Source: Rhizobium rhizogenes NBRC 13257 (GTDB lineage: Bacteria; Pseudomonadota; Alphaproteobacteria; Rhizobiales; Rhizobiaceae). Taken from it: a stretch of DNA of 64,000 nucleotides. Positions 26,176-35,568 of the stretch are shown here, piece by piece. Location: NCBI RefSeq assembly GCF_000696095.1, contig NZ_BAYX01000009.1, forward strand, positions 62,001 to 126,000, in the 5' to 3' direction. Under the pieces are notes generated by a model. That model was given only the letters and a program-made list of their open reading frames with translations. It was not told the origin of the DNA and did not search any database. Numbering within the stretch: position 1 is the first letter of the stretch; each line of letters opens with the position of its first letter. Position numbers and translations under genes: made by a program.

Positions 26176-27150
26176 ATGGCGCGACATATAGACATTCTCC
26201 AGCATCCAGAGGCGGCAATAGCGGCGGCAACGGCAACTCTCGCCGAAGGTCTGCCGATCGGGCTGCCGACCGAGACGGTCTACGGGCTCGCCGCCGACGC
26301 CACCAACCCCGCCGCCATCACCCGTATCTACGAGACCAAGGGACGGCCACGCTTCAATCCGCTGATCTGCCACATGAGCGACCTCGCCATGGCCGAGCGC
26401 TACGCGATCTTCGATCCCGTTTCGCGAAAGCTGGCGGAAGCCTTCTGGCCCGGTCCGCTGACTCTGGTGCTGCCACTGCGTCCGGAAAGCGACATTCATC
26501 CGCTGGCGACCGCCGGGCTCGATACGGTCGGCATTCGGGTGCCGCAGGGCTTTGCCGGCGAGCTGATCCGCGCCTTCGGACGGCCGCTTGCCGCCCCCAG
26601 CGCCAATACCTCCGGCAAGATCAGCGCCACCAGCGCCGATCATGTCCATGACGATCTCGGCGAGCGGATTTCGCTGATCCTCGATGCCGGGGCTTCGGTC
26701 GTCGGCGTCGAGTCGACCATCGTCAAGGTCGAGCACGGCGAGATGCGCCTGCTCAGGCCCGGCGGGCTGGCGGCAGACGAGATCGAGCGGGTCGTCGGCC
26801 AATCTCTGACACGCAAGAACGGCGCGTCGCCGGCCATCGAAGCGCCGGGGATGCTGGCTTCCCATTATGCGCCGGGTGCCGCCGTGCGGCTCGACGCGAC
26901 CGCAGTTTTGCCCGGCGAAGCGCTGATCCGTTTCGGCAAGCCCGATATTGCCGGGATCGAGACGGCGGCCGTCGTGCTCGACCTCAGCCCGTCCGGCGAT
27001 CTTGCTGAAGCCGCCGCCAATCTCTTCGACTTCATGAAGCGCGCCGATGCCAGCGGTGCTGCGACCATCGCCTTTTCCAGCATTCCCGACGAAGGCCTCG
27101 GCGAGGCCATCAACGACCGGCTGCAGCGCGCGGCCGCGCCGAGAGAGTAA
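26176..27150 (+). CDS. tsaC: L-threonylcarbamoyladenylate synthase (Sua5-type)
   Basis: Makes threonylcarbamoyl-AMP, the donor for t6A37 modification of ANN-decoding tRNAs. 324 residues. The YrdC/TsaC domain (about 1-200) contains GLPTETVYGLAADA, KGRPRFNPLICH, FWPGPLTLVLP, GIRVPQ and PSANTSGKISAT. A linker, APGMLASHYAPGA, leads into a smaller Sua5 C-terminal domain. The two-domain form is distinct from short E. coli TsaC. The FAD-linked dehydrogenase gene follows 34 bp later and is probably cotranscribed. Confidence 0.94.
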   Translation: MARHIDILQHPEAAIAAATATLAEGLPIGLPTETVYGLAADATNPAAITRIYETKGRPRFNPLICHMSDLAMAERYAIFDPVSRKLAEAFWPGPLTLVLPLRPESDIHPLATAGLDTVGIRVPQGFAGELIRAFGRPLAAPSANTSGKISATSADHVHDDLGERISLILDAGASVVGVESTIVKVEHGEMRLLRPGGLAADEIERVVGQSLTRKNGASPAIEAPGMLASHYAPGAAVRLDATAVLPGEALIRFGKPDIAGIETAAVVLDLSPSGDLAEAAANLFDFMKRADASGAATIAFSSIPDEGLGEAINDRLQRAAAPRE

Positions 27151-27184
27151 ATCCGACCACACGCAATTCGGTAAAGGACACGCC

Positions 27185-28615
27185 ATGAGCAGCGCCGCCC
27201 CCTCCTCCGCCCTTCTCGATCGCTTCGCCGCCATCGTCGGCGAAAAGCACGCGTTGCGGGAGGCAGCGGATCTCGCCCCGCATCTGGTCGAGAACCGTGG
27301 GCTCTATCATGGCGCATCACCGATGCTCTTGAAGCCCGGCTCTGCGGAGGAGGTTTCGGCGATCCTGAAGCTTGCCAGCGAGACCGGTACGGCGATCGTG
27401 CCGCAGACCGGCAATACCGGCCTTGTCGGCGGCCAGACGCCACGCGAGGGCAGCTCCGACATCATCCTGTCACTGGAGCGGATGAACCGCATCCGTGATG
27501 TCGATCCCATCGGCAACACCATGGTTGTTGATGGCGGCTGCATCCTCACCGACGTGCATAAGGCGGCGGCGGAGCATGGCCGCATGTTTCCGCTGACCCT
27601 CGGTTCGGAAGGCTCCTGCCGCATCGCCGGCAACCTCTCCACCAATGCCGGAGGCACCGCCGTTCTCGCCTATGGCAACATGCGCCAACTCTGCCTCGGC
27701 CTCGAAGTCGTACTGCCGACCGGCGAAATCTGGAACGGATTGCGCCGCCTGAAGAAGGACAATACCGGCTACGACCTGCGCGATCTCTTCATCGGCGCCG
27801 AGGGCACGCTCGGCGTGATCACCGGCGCGGTGCTAAAACTCTTCCCGCAGCCGCTCGGCCATCAAGTGGCCTTTGCCGGCATCCAGTCGGTCGACGATGC
27901 GCTGACCCTGTTCAAGAACGCGTCCGGCCTCTGCGGCACGGCGCTGACCGGCTTCGAACTGATGCCGCGCATCGGTGTCGAATTCACCGCGCGGAACATC
28001 CCCGGCGTGCGCGATCCCTTGGAAACGGCGCATCCCTGGTATGTGCTGATCGACGTCTCCACCTCAGATTCGGCCGAGACTGCCGAGCGGATGATGACGA
28101 CGCTATTGGAACAGGGCTATGAGGCCGGACTGATCCAGGATGCAACTATCGCCAGCTCAGAGGCACAGCAGAAGGCGCTGTGGCACATGCGCGAGAGCAT
28201 GTCGGACGCGCAGAAGCCGGAGGGCGGCTCGATCAAGCACGATGTCTCCGTGCCGGTCGCACAGATCCCGAAATTCATGGCTGAAGCCGAGGTGGCTGTG
28301 ATGGCGGCCCTGCCCGGCGCCCGCATCTGCGCCTTCGGCCATATGGGCGACGGCAATATCCACTACAACATCTCCCAGCCTGTCGGCGCCGACAAGGAAG
28401 AATTCATCGGCCGTTGGCACGACATGAACAAGATCGTACATGGACTGGTGCTGAAGCACGGCGGTTCGATTTCCGCCGAACACGGCATTGGCCAATTGAA
28501 GCGCGACGAACTGGCCTCGATCCGCTCGGATATCGAGATGGATCTGATGCGCCGGATCAAAACGGCGTTCGATCCGGCGGGAGTGATGAATCCGGGGAAG
28601 GTTTTGAAGGTGTGA
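27185..28615 (+). CDS. FAD-binding 2-hydroxyacid dehydrogenase (GlcD/D-2-hydroxyglutarate dehydrogenase-like)
   Basis: 476-residue flavoprotein of the VAO/GlcD type. The PCMH FAD-binding domain contains IVPQTGNTGLVGGQTPR and LGSEGSCRIAGNLSTNAGG. The C-terminal FAD-oxidase domain contains the metal/substrate motif FGHMGDGNIHYN and KHGGSISAEHGIGQLKRD. Relatives oxidise D-lactate, glycolate or D-2-hydroxyglutarate; the substrate is not resolved here. AAGGA lies about 7 nt before ATG 27185. An inverted-repeat element lies just downstream. Confidence 0.92.
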   Translation: MSSAAPSSALLDRFAAIVGEKHALREAADLAPHLVENRGLYHGASPMLLKPGSAEEVSAILKLASETGTAIVPQTGNTGLVGGQTPREGSSDIILSLERMNRIRDVDPIGNTMVVDGGCILTDVHKAAAEHGRMFPLTLGSEGSCRIAGNLSTNAGGTAVLAYGNMRQLCLGLEVVLPTGEIWNGLRRLKKDNTGYDLRDLFIGAEGTLGVITGAVLKLFPQPLGHQVAFAGIQSVDDALTLFKNASGLCGTALTGFELMPRIGVEFTARNIPGVRDPLETAHPWYVLIDVSTSDSAETAERMMTTLLEQGYEAGLIQDATIASSEAQQKALWHMRESMSDAQKPEGGSIKHDVSVPVAQIPKFMAEAEVAVMAALPGARICAFGHMGDGNIHYNISQPVGADKEEFIGRWHDMNKIVHGLVLKHGGSISAEHGIGQLKRDELASIRSDIEMDLMRRIKTAFDPAGVMNPGKVLKV

Positions 28616-28665
28616 GAGGCTTTGCGCGCCGAGAGTTTAGCTCTGAGTATGCCGAGCCTCTGATA

Positions 28666-28852
28666 CCCCCCTCTGTCACTTCGTGACATCTCCCCCACAA
28701 GGGGGGAGATCGTTGGGAGCATGCTGCACCGCCTAACCAAGGGAGCATGCTTTGGTCTCTGCGGATACGATGTTCGTTTGAGGCAAGGTGACGCTGCGAG
28801 TTACCAATCTCCCCCCTTGTGGGGGAGATGTCACGTCAGTGACAGAGGGGGG
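28666..28852. repeat. 187-bp MITE-like element with about 45-bp terminal inverted repeats
   Basis: The left end has CCCCCCTCTGTCACT...TCGTGACATCTCCCCC then ACAAGGGGGGAGAT. The right end is its near-exact reverse complement (ATCTCCCCCCTTGT...GAGATGTCACGTCAGTGACAGAGGGGGG). The core of about 96 bp carries its own GGGAGCATGC repeats. No coding capacity. It is distinct in sequence from the mosaic repeats elsewhere in the window. It separates the convergent dehydrogenase and ftsK genes. Confidence 0.8.
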
Positions 28853-28899
28853 TGAACACTCTCCGCGACTACCGCGGCCAATATCATCCCCCTGCTGGA

Positions 28900-31800
28900 T
28901 CAATCAAAATCCTCATTGCTCGGCTGCGCTGCCTGCCCGCCGCCATTCCGGTTGCCCGAGATGATCTCGCGTTTGCCGACATGGTTGGCCGGGCCGACGA
29001 GGCCGTCCTTTTCCATGCGTTCGACGAGCGAGGCGGCGCGGTTATAGCCGATGCCGAGGCGGCGCTGGATGTAGGAGGTGGAGCACTTCTTGTCGCGCAT
29101 GACGACCTTGATTGCCTGTTCGTAGAGATCGTCGCCGTCTTCGGAGGCGATCGCGCCCTTGTCGAAAACTGCGGTGTCCTCTTCGTCTTCTTCCTCATCT
29201 TCGTCGGCGGTGACAGTGTCGAGATATTCCGGACGGCCTTGCGTCTTCAGATGCGCGACGACCTTTTCGACCTCTTCATCCGAGACGAAGGGACCGTGGA
29301 CACGGGAGATGCGCCCGCCACCGGCCATGTGCAGCATGTCGCCCTGGCCGAGGAGCTGTTCGGCACCCTGCTCGCCGAGGATCGTGCGGCTGTCGATCTT
29401 CGACGTCACCTGGAAGGAGATGCGTGTCGGGAAGTTCGCCTTGATCGTGCCGGTGATGACGTCGACGGAGGGACGCTGTGTCGCCATGATCAGATGGATG
29501 CCGGCGGCCCGGGCCATCTGCGCCAGACGCTGGATCGCGCCTTCGATCTCCTTGCCGGCGACCATCATCAGGTCGGCCATTTCGTCAACGATAACGACGA
29601 TATAGGGCATCGGCGTCAGGTCCATTTCCTGGCTCTCCTCGATCGGAGCGCCAGTGCCCTTGTCGAAGCCTGTCTGGACCATGACGTGGATCGTCTCGCC
29701 CTTTTCGCGGGCCAGGGCAACGCGGCTGTTGTAGCCGTCGATATTGCGCACGCCGAGGCGCGACATCTTGCGATACCGGTCCTCCATCTCGCGCACCGCC
29801 CATTTCAGCGCCATCACGGCCTTCTTGGGGTCGGTGACGACGGGGGTCAGCAGATGCGGGATGCCGTCATAGACGGAGAGTTCGAGCATCTTCGGATCGA
29901 CCATGATCAGACGGCACTGCTCCGGCGTCATCCGATAGAGCAGCGACAGGATCATGGTGTTGATGGCGACGGACTTGCCCGAGCCGGTGGTGCCGGCGAC
30001 CAGCAGATGCGGCATCTTGGCGAGTTCAGCGATGACGGGTTCGCCGCCAATGGTCTTGCCGAGACCAAGCGCCAGCTTGTAACCGCTCTTCTCGAAATCC
30101 GCGGATTCGATCATCTCGCGGAAATAGACGGTCTCGCGAATGACGTTCGGCAGTTCGATGCCGATGACGTTGCGGCCGGGAACGACGGCGACGCGGGCCG
30201 AGAGCGCCGACATCGAACGAGCGATATCGTCGGCGAGATTGATGACGCGCGAGGATTTGACGCCGGGGGCCGGCTCGAATTCGTAAAGCGTGACCACCGG
30301 GCCGGGACGGACATGGATAATCTCGCCCTTGACGCCGAAGTCCTCAAGAACGCTTTCGAGAAGGCCGGCATTCTGCTCCAGCGTTTCCTGCGTCATGATC
30401 ACGCCGGGTCGGGCGACGGGCTCCTGCAGCAGTTCGCGCGGCGGCAATTCATATTCACCCTCGCCGCTACGGGCGATCGGCCGCCATTCCGGCGGGGTCA
30501 TGGCGTTCGGCCTGCGCGGCGTGATCTGCGACGGCGGCGGATCGATCAGGCGCTGTTTGGCGGCCTCGACGGCGGGAATGACGGGTGCTGCTTCGACAAC
30601 GGCTGCCGCGACCGGCGGCACCGATGCCTTCACCGGCATCGGAGCGACGACCATGACCGGAGCCGGCTTGGCTGGAGCCACCTTGGGCGCAGCAGCAGCC
30701 TCGGCCTCATTGGCAAAGACGGCAGTGACGAAGGCGGGCGGTACGAAGGCTGTGGGCTCCATCGCTGCCGGCTTCACGGCGACGGGAGCGACCGCTTCGA
30801 TCGCTGCCGGTACCACAGGCGCCAGGGCAATGGCCTCTAACGCGGCAAGCTCATCCATGACGAACGGATTAATCGGGGTCGGCCGGGATTCGACCGGAGC
30901 AACGACTGCGACAACCGGCGAGACCGGGGCTTCCTGTTGTGCTTCAACAACGAGTGACGGGCGGCGGCACTCGACGACGCGGAATTTCGCGACGATCGAT
31001 TCGACCTCGGCCTGGATCTCGGGAACGAGCACCGGCTGGGCCAGCGTCCCCTTGATGGCGGACACGAATTCTCCCTCGAAGGGCATGGCGTCCCAGAAGG
31101 CGAAATCGGAGAGATGGGCGAGCCGCGACTCGACGACAGGCGCGGCAACGAATTCTGCAATTTTCGGCAATGACGGAGAAGCATCCAGCGCGGTCGCGGG
31201 AGCCTTATAAAATGCGGTAGCGATGACAGTCATCTCCAATGCGTCCGGCGCAGTCGCCGGAGAGTTCTGAATTACGGTGGGCTGGTAGGCTTCAGCCGCA
31301 AACGGCGCGCCCTCCCATGGCGGCAGATCGAATTCGACCGACGGTTCCGCCGGGCGATCGACAATCGGCGCCGGTGATTCGACCACCGGCGGTTCCATGA
31401 CCCGCATCGCGGCATGGTTCGCGGCCGGCGGCACGAGGACAGGCACGGGCTCCGCTGGTGCGCGCCGGCTGACGATCTCGTTCTCCCGCGTTCGGGTGAA
31501 GCGGACGTTCGGCCCCATCAGGAAGGCGTTCTGCCAGCCGGGCGAGGCAAGCTCCTCGGCCGAGATACCCTGCGGCGTAACGGGCATGATCGGCTCGCTG
31601 GCAGCCACGGTGCTCGCCTGCAGGGCCTCCACGACCGGCTTTGGCGCGGCTGCGATTCGCAAGCGCGCCTCTTCGGCAATCCGCCGCTCTTCTGCGCGGC
31701 GGCGCTCTTCAGCCTGGCGCTTGGCTTCGCGGACGGTGCGGATTTTTTCTTCCAGGAATGCGCGGCGAGCAGCGATCTGCTCGGCACGGCGGGCTTCTTC

Positions 31801-31938
31801 CGCGACCTGTTCCGGGTCAAGCTCGCCTTCAGGCTGGGAGCCATTTGCAGCATTCGAAATGTTCGTTCGGGAAAGACGCATGAGACCTGCAACCCAGTCA
31901 TTGATATTGCCGATGGCTTCCCAAATCGAATAGGGCAA
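28900..31938 (-). CDS. ftsK: FtsK/SpoIIIE-type DNA translocase lacking the membrane domain
   Basis: Hexameric ATP-driven DNA pump. Up to 1012 residues. An N-terminal Arg/Glu-rich predicted coiled coil (about 40-100) is followed by a long Pro/Ala/Val-rich linker (about 105-510). The translocase motor has Walker A AGTTGSGKSVAIN (about 650) and Walker B VVIVDEMADLM (about 785). A C-terminal gamma winged helix (about 945-990, CSTSYIQRRLGIGYNRA) recognises KOPS-type DNA. The four N-terminal transmembrane helices of canonical FtsK are absent. The longest frame starts with TTG at 31938; ATG 31881 is an alternative. Rhizobia commonly carry a second, membrane-anchored FtsK elsewhere. Confidence 0.9.
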   Translation of the reverse strand: MPYSIWEAIGNINDWVAGLMRLSRTNISNAANGSQPEGELDPEQVAEEARRAEQIAARRAFLEEKIRTVREAKRQAEERRRAEERRIAEEARLRIAAAPKPVVEALQASTVAASEPIMPVTPQGISAEELASPGWQNAFLMGPNVRFTRTRENEIVSRRAPAEPVPVLVPPAANHAAMRVMEPPVVESPAPIVDRPAEPSVEFDLPPWEGAPFAAEAYQPTVIQNSPATAPDALEMTVIATAFYKAPATALDASPSLPKIAEFVAAPVVESRLAHLSDFAFWDAMPFEGEFVSAIKGTLAQPVLVPEIQAEVESIVAKFRVVECRRPSLVVEAQQEAPVSPVVAVVAPVESRPTPINPFVMDELAALEAIALAPVVPAAIEAVAPVAVKPAAMEPTAFVPPAFVTAVFANEAEAAAAPKVAPAKPAPVMVVAPMPVKASVPPVAAAVVEAAPVIPAVEAAKQRLIDPPPSQITPRRPNAMTPPEWRPIARSGEGEYELPPRELLQEPVARPGVIMTQETLEQNAGLLESVLEDFGVKGEIIHVRPGPVVTLYEFEPAPGVKSSRVINLADDIARSMSALSARVAVVPGRNVIGIELPNVIRETVYFREMIESADFEKSGYKLALGLGKTIGGEPVIAELAKMPHLLVAGTTGSGKSVAINTMILSLLYRMTPEQCRLIMVDPKMLELSVYDGIPHLLTPVVTDPKKAVMALKWAVREMEDRYRKMSRLGVRNIDGYNSRVALAREKGETIHVMVQTGFDKGTGAPIEESQEMDLTPMPYIVVIVDEMADLMMVAGKEIEGAIQRLAQMARAAGIHLIMATQRPSVDVITGTIKANFPTRISFQVTSKIDSRTILGEQGAEQLLGQGDMLHMAGGGRISRVHGPFVSDEEVEKVVAHLKTQGRPEYLDTVTADEDEEEDEEDTAVFDKGAIASEDGDDLYEQAIKVVMRDKKCSTSYIQRRLGIGYNRAASLVERMEKDGLVGPANHVGKREIISGNRNGGGQAAQPSNEDFD

Positions 31939-32099
31939 AGACGGTTAATAAGTTCCTTCTGATCGTCGTAGAATGCACTTATTCCGCATCCCCGGCCCAA
32001 GGGAGCGACCGATAGCGGCACGACGGCAACAGGCATGCCGATTGGCTCTACGTCGCCGGGAAAGCGACGCGAATCGACGGAGATCCCTTGTGGGATTGA

Positions 32100-34610
32100 T
32101 TACTTGGTGGAGGAAAGCTGCGCGATCGACAGCAGCGTATCGGCACTAATGCCGACGCTTGAGGAGGAGCTCGTCAGGATCGAGAGCGCGGGTGATGTCG
32201 ACGAGGTGGTGTTGTTCGCCAGATCGTACATCGCCGAGAATCGCTGCAGGAGCTTGTTGACCTTGGTCGGATCCTGCAGATCGCTCACATCGACGAATTT
32301 GGCAAGCAGCTTGGCCTGGGTGTCGACATCCATCGAGGACATCGAGCTCGGCAGGCTATAGGTCGTGGTGATGACCTGATAGAGGGCGGTGTCGCCCATG
32401 ATATCGTAGATGGAGCTGATATCCGGAGCCTTGCGCTGGAAGTAAAGCGCCAGTTGCACGCCCGTATTGGTTTCTCCCTCCTGATCCTCGAGGGTCTGAT
32501 GCAGGAAGAGGTCGTTCGTATCGGCAATCGTGCCCTGATTTTGCGCCGTCCCTAATTTCGTGTTGGTCAGATTACCGTCCGTGTCGAAATTGAAGGCATT
32601 GACGATGCTCTTGAACTGCGCGCCGTCATCCGTGTTGATGAAGCTCTTCGAATCGCTCGGATCGGAGGCGAAGGCCTTTTTCAGCGTCGCGGTGTCGACC
32701 GTCTTCGGATCGATGCCGTTGGCCTTCAGGATGTAGTCGGTGAGCTTGCTGTCGGCGAGAAGATCGGTGACGCTGGTGACCTTGACGATATTCGTCGCAA
32801 AATAGGTGCCGGCATCCTTGGCGTCGCTGGTGGCCTTGGTCAGCTCGGCGCCCGTCAGGCCGATCTTGCTGCGGCTGGAATATTCCGAGACATAGCTGTT
32901 GATCTGCGTCTGCGACAAGGCCTGGACCGGCGGTTTCAGCTTGCCGTCGCTGTCGAAATTGAAGGCTTTGGCGAGATTGGTGAAGCGCGTGTCCTTGAGC
33001 GAATTGACATAGCTCTTCGGATCGTAGGGATCACTTTCGAGGATCTTCTTCATCTGCGTCTTCGTCATCTCGTCCGGGCTGATGCCATAAGCGCGCATCG
33101 CCATCTGGTAGACTTCGGGAAGACTGTCGTTGCTGGTATCGCTATCGGCCGTGGCATTGGTGGCGAAGAAATCGTCAATGGTCTTCACTGCGGCGATGCG
33201 CGTCTGGTAGTTGCTGGCGGCTTTGGTGGTCAAGGACGTCTGCGACGTCTGGTAGTTCTTCATATAGGCCGTCGACGCGGCATCGATCGCCGTCTGGGAT
33301 TGCGCCGTGTCACCCGAGGCAAGGGTGCCGTCAGCCTGGAAATTGAACTGCGAGACGACATCGGTGAGACCGAAGATGGCCGCGGTCGAAGAACTCGAAA
33401 AAGCATTCTTGAGCACTACCGCAGGCGTATCCGCGTCGATCCCATAGGCCGTCTTGATATAGTCGAACAGGCGAGTATCCGACGTCAGTTCGTCGACGGT
33501 GGTGATGGAGCCGATATGCTCCTTGTAATAAAGGTCGTTGTCGTTGGCGCCGACATCCGTCGTGTACGAGGGAACCGCGGAATTGTAAGCGCTCATGACA
33601 TCGGCCATTTGGCCGAGCGTCTGCGGGCCGCCCTTATAATTCGTCGCATAGGCGTCCGTCGTGGCGCTGATCTGAGCCGATGTCTGCGCTTGCGAACCAC
33701 TCGCGACGGTACCGTCGCTCTGGAAATTGAACTGCGCCATGACATCGGTCAGCCCCTTCGTCGCCGCAACACTTGCATCCTTGGCGGCGGCGTTGAATTG
33801 GGTCGCGGTGATATAGGCCGGAATGTCGAAGGCGGTTTTGACATAGTTGAACAGCTTGGGATCGGCCGTGAGCTGGCTGACGGACGTGATCGTGCTGATA
33901 TGGTTTTCGTAGTAGGTCGTATCGGCATCAGCCGTCGAGGTCTTCACCGTTCCGTCGGCATTGAAATTGAATTCCGCGACGATCGCCTTGTCGGCGGCGC
34001 TGCCGTTCTGATTGACGAAGCTGTCGGGATCGCTGAGATCGCTCGTCAGCATCTGCTTCAGGAACGAATTCGACGTATAGGTCGGATCGAGGCCATAGGC
34101 CTGCAGCACGTAGTTTTTCAGGCGGCTGTTGCCCAGGAGGTCGTCGACGGTCTTAACGCTGCTGATATTCTGGCTGAAATAGGTCGTTTCGGTCTGCGCA
34201 TTCGTTGCCTCAGTCGTAAAGGACTGATTGTAAAGGCCGATCAGATCGTCTTCCTGGGTACTGGATTGCGCCGTCGAGGAGCTGCCCGTGCCAAAATTGA
34301 ACGCGGCGGCGAATTCCTTGTAGCGCGGATCGGTCAGCTTATTGGCAAAACTGGTGGAATCGCTGAGGTCGCTGGTCAGCACCTGTTTCATAAAGGCCTT
34401 GGCATAGGTCATGTCCGACAGGCCGTATGCTTCCATCGCATAGCTATAGAGCTGATAGTCGCCCATGAAGTCATCGACATTGGTTACCTTGCCGATATTG
34501 GCATTGTAGTAGTCGATCTGACGCTTGTTCTGCGACTGGGACGCTACCTGATTGAGCGTCGTCGCCATATTCCTGGTCGCGACCGTGTAACCAAGATAGG
34601 TGGATATCAT
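32100..34610 (-). CDS. DUF1217 protein with about seven tandem repeats
   Basis: 836-residue Asp/Ser/Thr-rich protein built from about seven divergent units starting near residues 37, 143, 231, 360, 466, 600 and 720. Each has the pattern Y(Y/F)...NI..(V/I)T.VDDL..D..L..Y...AYG(I/L), then LTSDLSDP..F, then FNF..DG. This pattern resembles DUF1217, a family often encoded in rhizobial flagellar clusters. No transmembrane segment or classical signal peptide; the N-terminus MISTYLGYTVATRNM recurs in flagellar-associated relatives. It stands alone here, away from flagellar genes. Its function is unknown; a structural or adhesive exported role is only a guess. Confidence 0.8.
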   Translation of the reverse strand: MISTYLGYTVATRNMATTLNQVASQSQNKRQIDYYNANIGKVTNVDDFMGDYQLYSYAMEAYGLSDMTYAKAFMKQVLTSDLSDSTSFANKLTDPRYKEFAAAFNFGTGSSSTAQSSTQEDDLIGLYNQSFTTEATNAQTETTYFSQNISSVKTVDDLLGNSRLKNYVLQAYGLDPTYTSNSFLKQMLTSDLSDPDSFVNQNGSAADKAIVAEFNFNADGTVKTSTADADTTYYENHISTITSVSQLTADPKLFNYVKTAFDIPAYITATQFNAAAKDASVAATKGLTDVMAQFNFQSDGTVASGSQAQTSAQISATTDAYATNYKGGPQTLGQMADVMSAYNSAVPSYTTDVGANDNDLYYKEHIGSITTVDELTSDTRLFDYIKTAYGIDADTPAVVLKNAFSSSSTAAIFGLTDVVSQFNFQADGTLASGDTAQSQTAIDAASTAYMKNYQTSQTSLTTKAASNYQTRIAAVKTIDDFFATNATADSDTSNDSLPEVYQMAMRAYGISPDEMTKTQMKKILESDPYDPKSYVNSLKDTRFTNLAKAFNFDSDGKLKPPVQALSQTQINSYVSEYSSRSKIGLTGAELTKATSDAKDAGTYFATNIVKVTSVTDLLADSKLTDYILKANGIDPKTVDTATLKKAFASDPSDSKSFINTDDGAQFKSIVNAFNFDTDGNLTNTKLGTAQNQGTIADTNDLFLHQTLEDQEGETNTGVQLALYFQRKAPDISSIYDIMGDTALYQVITTTYSLPSSMSSMDVDTQAKLLAKFVDVSDLQDPTKVNKLLQRFSAMYDLANNTTSSTSPALSILTSSSSSVGISADTLLSIAQLSSTK

Positions 34611-34929
34611 CAGCGCGATCCCAATAATTCTCTAATATAAGCCAGTGAATCTCTCCACAGTATCGCAGTTAAACCTTACCCGAGACTTACAATACTTCAT
34701 CTATTGCGTGTGCCGGATCGGCACGCTCTGCCTGCGCCGTGCATTCACTTTATGGAAACCCTGATCGATTCGGTTTTGCTAACCATTTGAGGACGCAAAG
34801 TTTTCTTAACCGCAATTTTTAAGCTGTCTGGAAGGGACGCCGCCTAATCTGAACCCAACGAGAGGACATGACGTTCTCCGTAAGAAGACCGGAAAACCGG
34901 CTCTCAGGTAAAGCAAGGGTAGAGATTAG
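34611..34929. other. Divergent intergenic region, no gene seen
   Basis: 319 bp between the DUF1217 gene and the next plus-strand gene. It is less GC-rich than its surroundings and contains several TTAACC/TTAA words (for example cttaaccgcaatttttaag near 34805-34823). None has the exact seven-base spacing of a full CtrA box. Promoters for both genes must be here. Confidence 0.45.
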
Positions 34930-35496
34930 ATGACAAATACCGTCCTGAAGCCCGATTGGGCTGGAAACACACTGCGGCTTGATCCGGCGCGCTTCCCGCA
35001 ACAGGTCAGCTACGCCATGCGGGGTGCCGAGGGTGACGTCACCATCACGATCGACGAGCGCGGCGCGGTGCTGCGCAAGATCCTCCCGTCCAGCGGCCTG
35101 CCGCTGTCCGTCGCCCTGCCGAAACGCGCCTTCATGGGTGTTGCCGCCCGCGCCATCGATCATGGCGACGGCGAAGTCACCGTGACGCTGGAATTGCATC
35201 ATTCCGATCCGGATCTCTGCATCCCTCTCCTCGTTGCCCATGACCTGAGCGACATCGCCGCCGACTGGCGCTCGTGGTCGGAAGCCTTCCGCATTCCGAT
35301 GCTGATGATCGAAGCCGATGGCGTTGCCCGTCCGCTGGAAGAGCATCTGGGTGGGGTCGCCGCCCGCGATACCCAGCCGCGCCGCCGCCACTCCTATTTC
35401 GCCGAGCGCCGTCCGCGCTTCCTGGTGCGCCGCTCGACCGGTTCGCTGGGCCTCAAGATGAAGATCGAAGGCCGCGAGATCATCGCGCGGCGTTGA
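34930..35496 (+). CDS. Conserved hypothetical protein (possibly DUF6101)
   Basis: 188 residues, no signal peptide, no membrane segment. N-terminal half beta-rich (GDVTITIDERGAVLRKILPS, VTVTLELHHSDPDLCIPL). The C-terminus is very basic (RRRHSYFAERRPRFLVRRS and a final GREIIARR), suggesting nucleic acid or membrane-surface contact. I think it belongs to a rhizobial family of unknown function but cannot confirm the family number. AGAGATTAG precedes the ATG. Confidence 0.72.
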   Translation: MTNTVLKPDWAGNTLRLDPARFPQQVSYAMRGAEGDVTITIDERGAVLRKILPSSGLPLSVALPKRAFMGVAARAIDHGDGEVTVTLELHHSDPDLCIPLLVAHDLSDIAADWRSWSEAFRIPMLMIEADGVARPLEEHLGGVAARDTQPRRRHSYFAERRPRFLVRRSTGSLGLKMKIEGREIIARR

Positions 35497-35568
35497 AAGC
35501 GGCTGGGATTGATATCCTGGTATTCGTCAGACATCGGTCGTGGGGCATCAGCCCTGCGGCCGATTTCG

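Noticed and set aside
28852..30840. 662-residue open frame on the plus strand
   Set aside because: Antisense to the ftsK motor domain, with low-complexity Asp/Arg/His composition typical of shadows.
34805..34823. TTAACC...TTAA near the DUF1217 promoter as a CtrA box
   Set aside because: The second TTAA is nine bases after the first, not seven.
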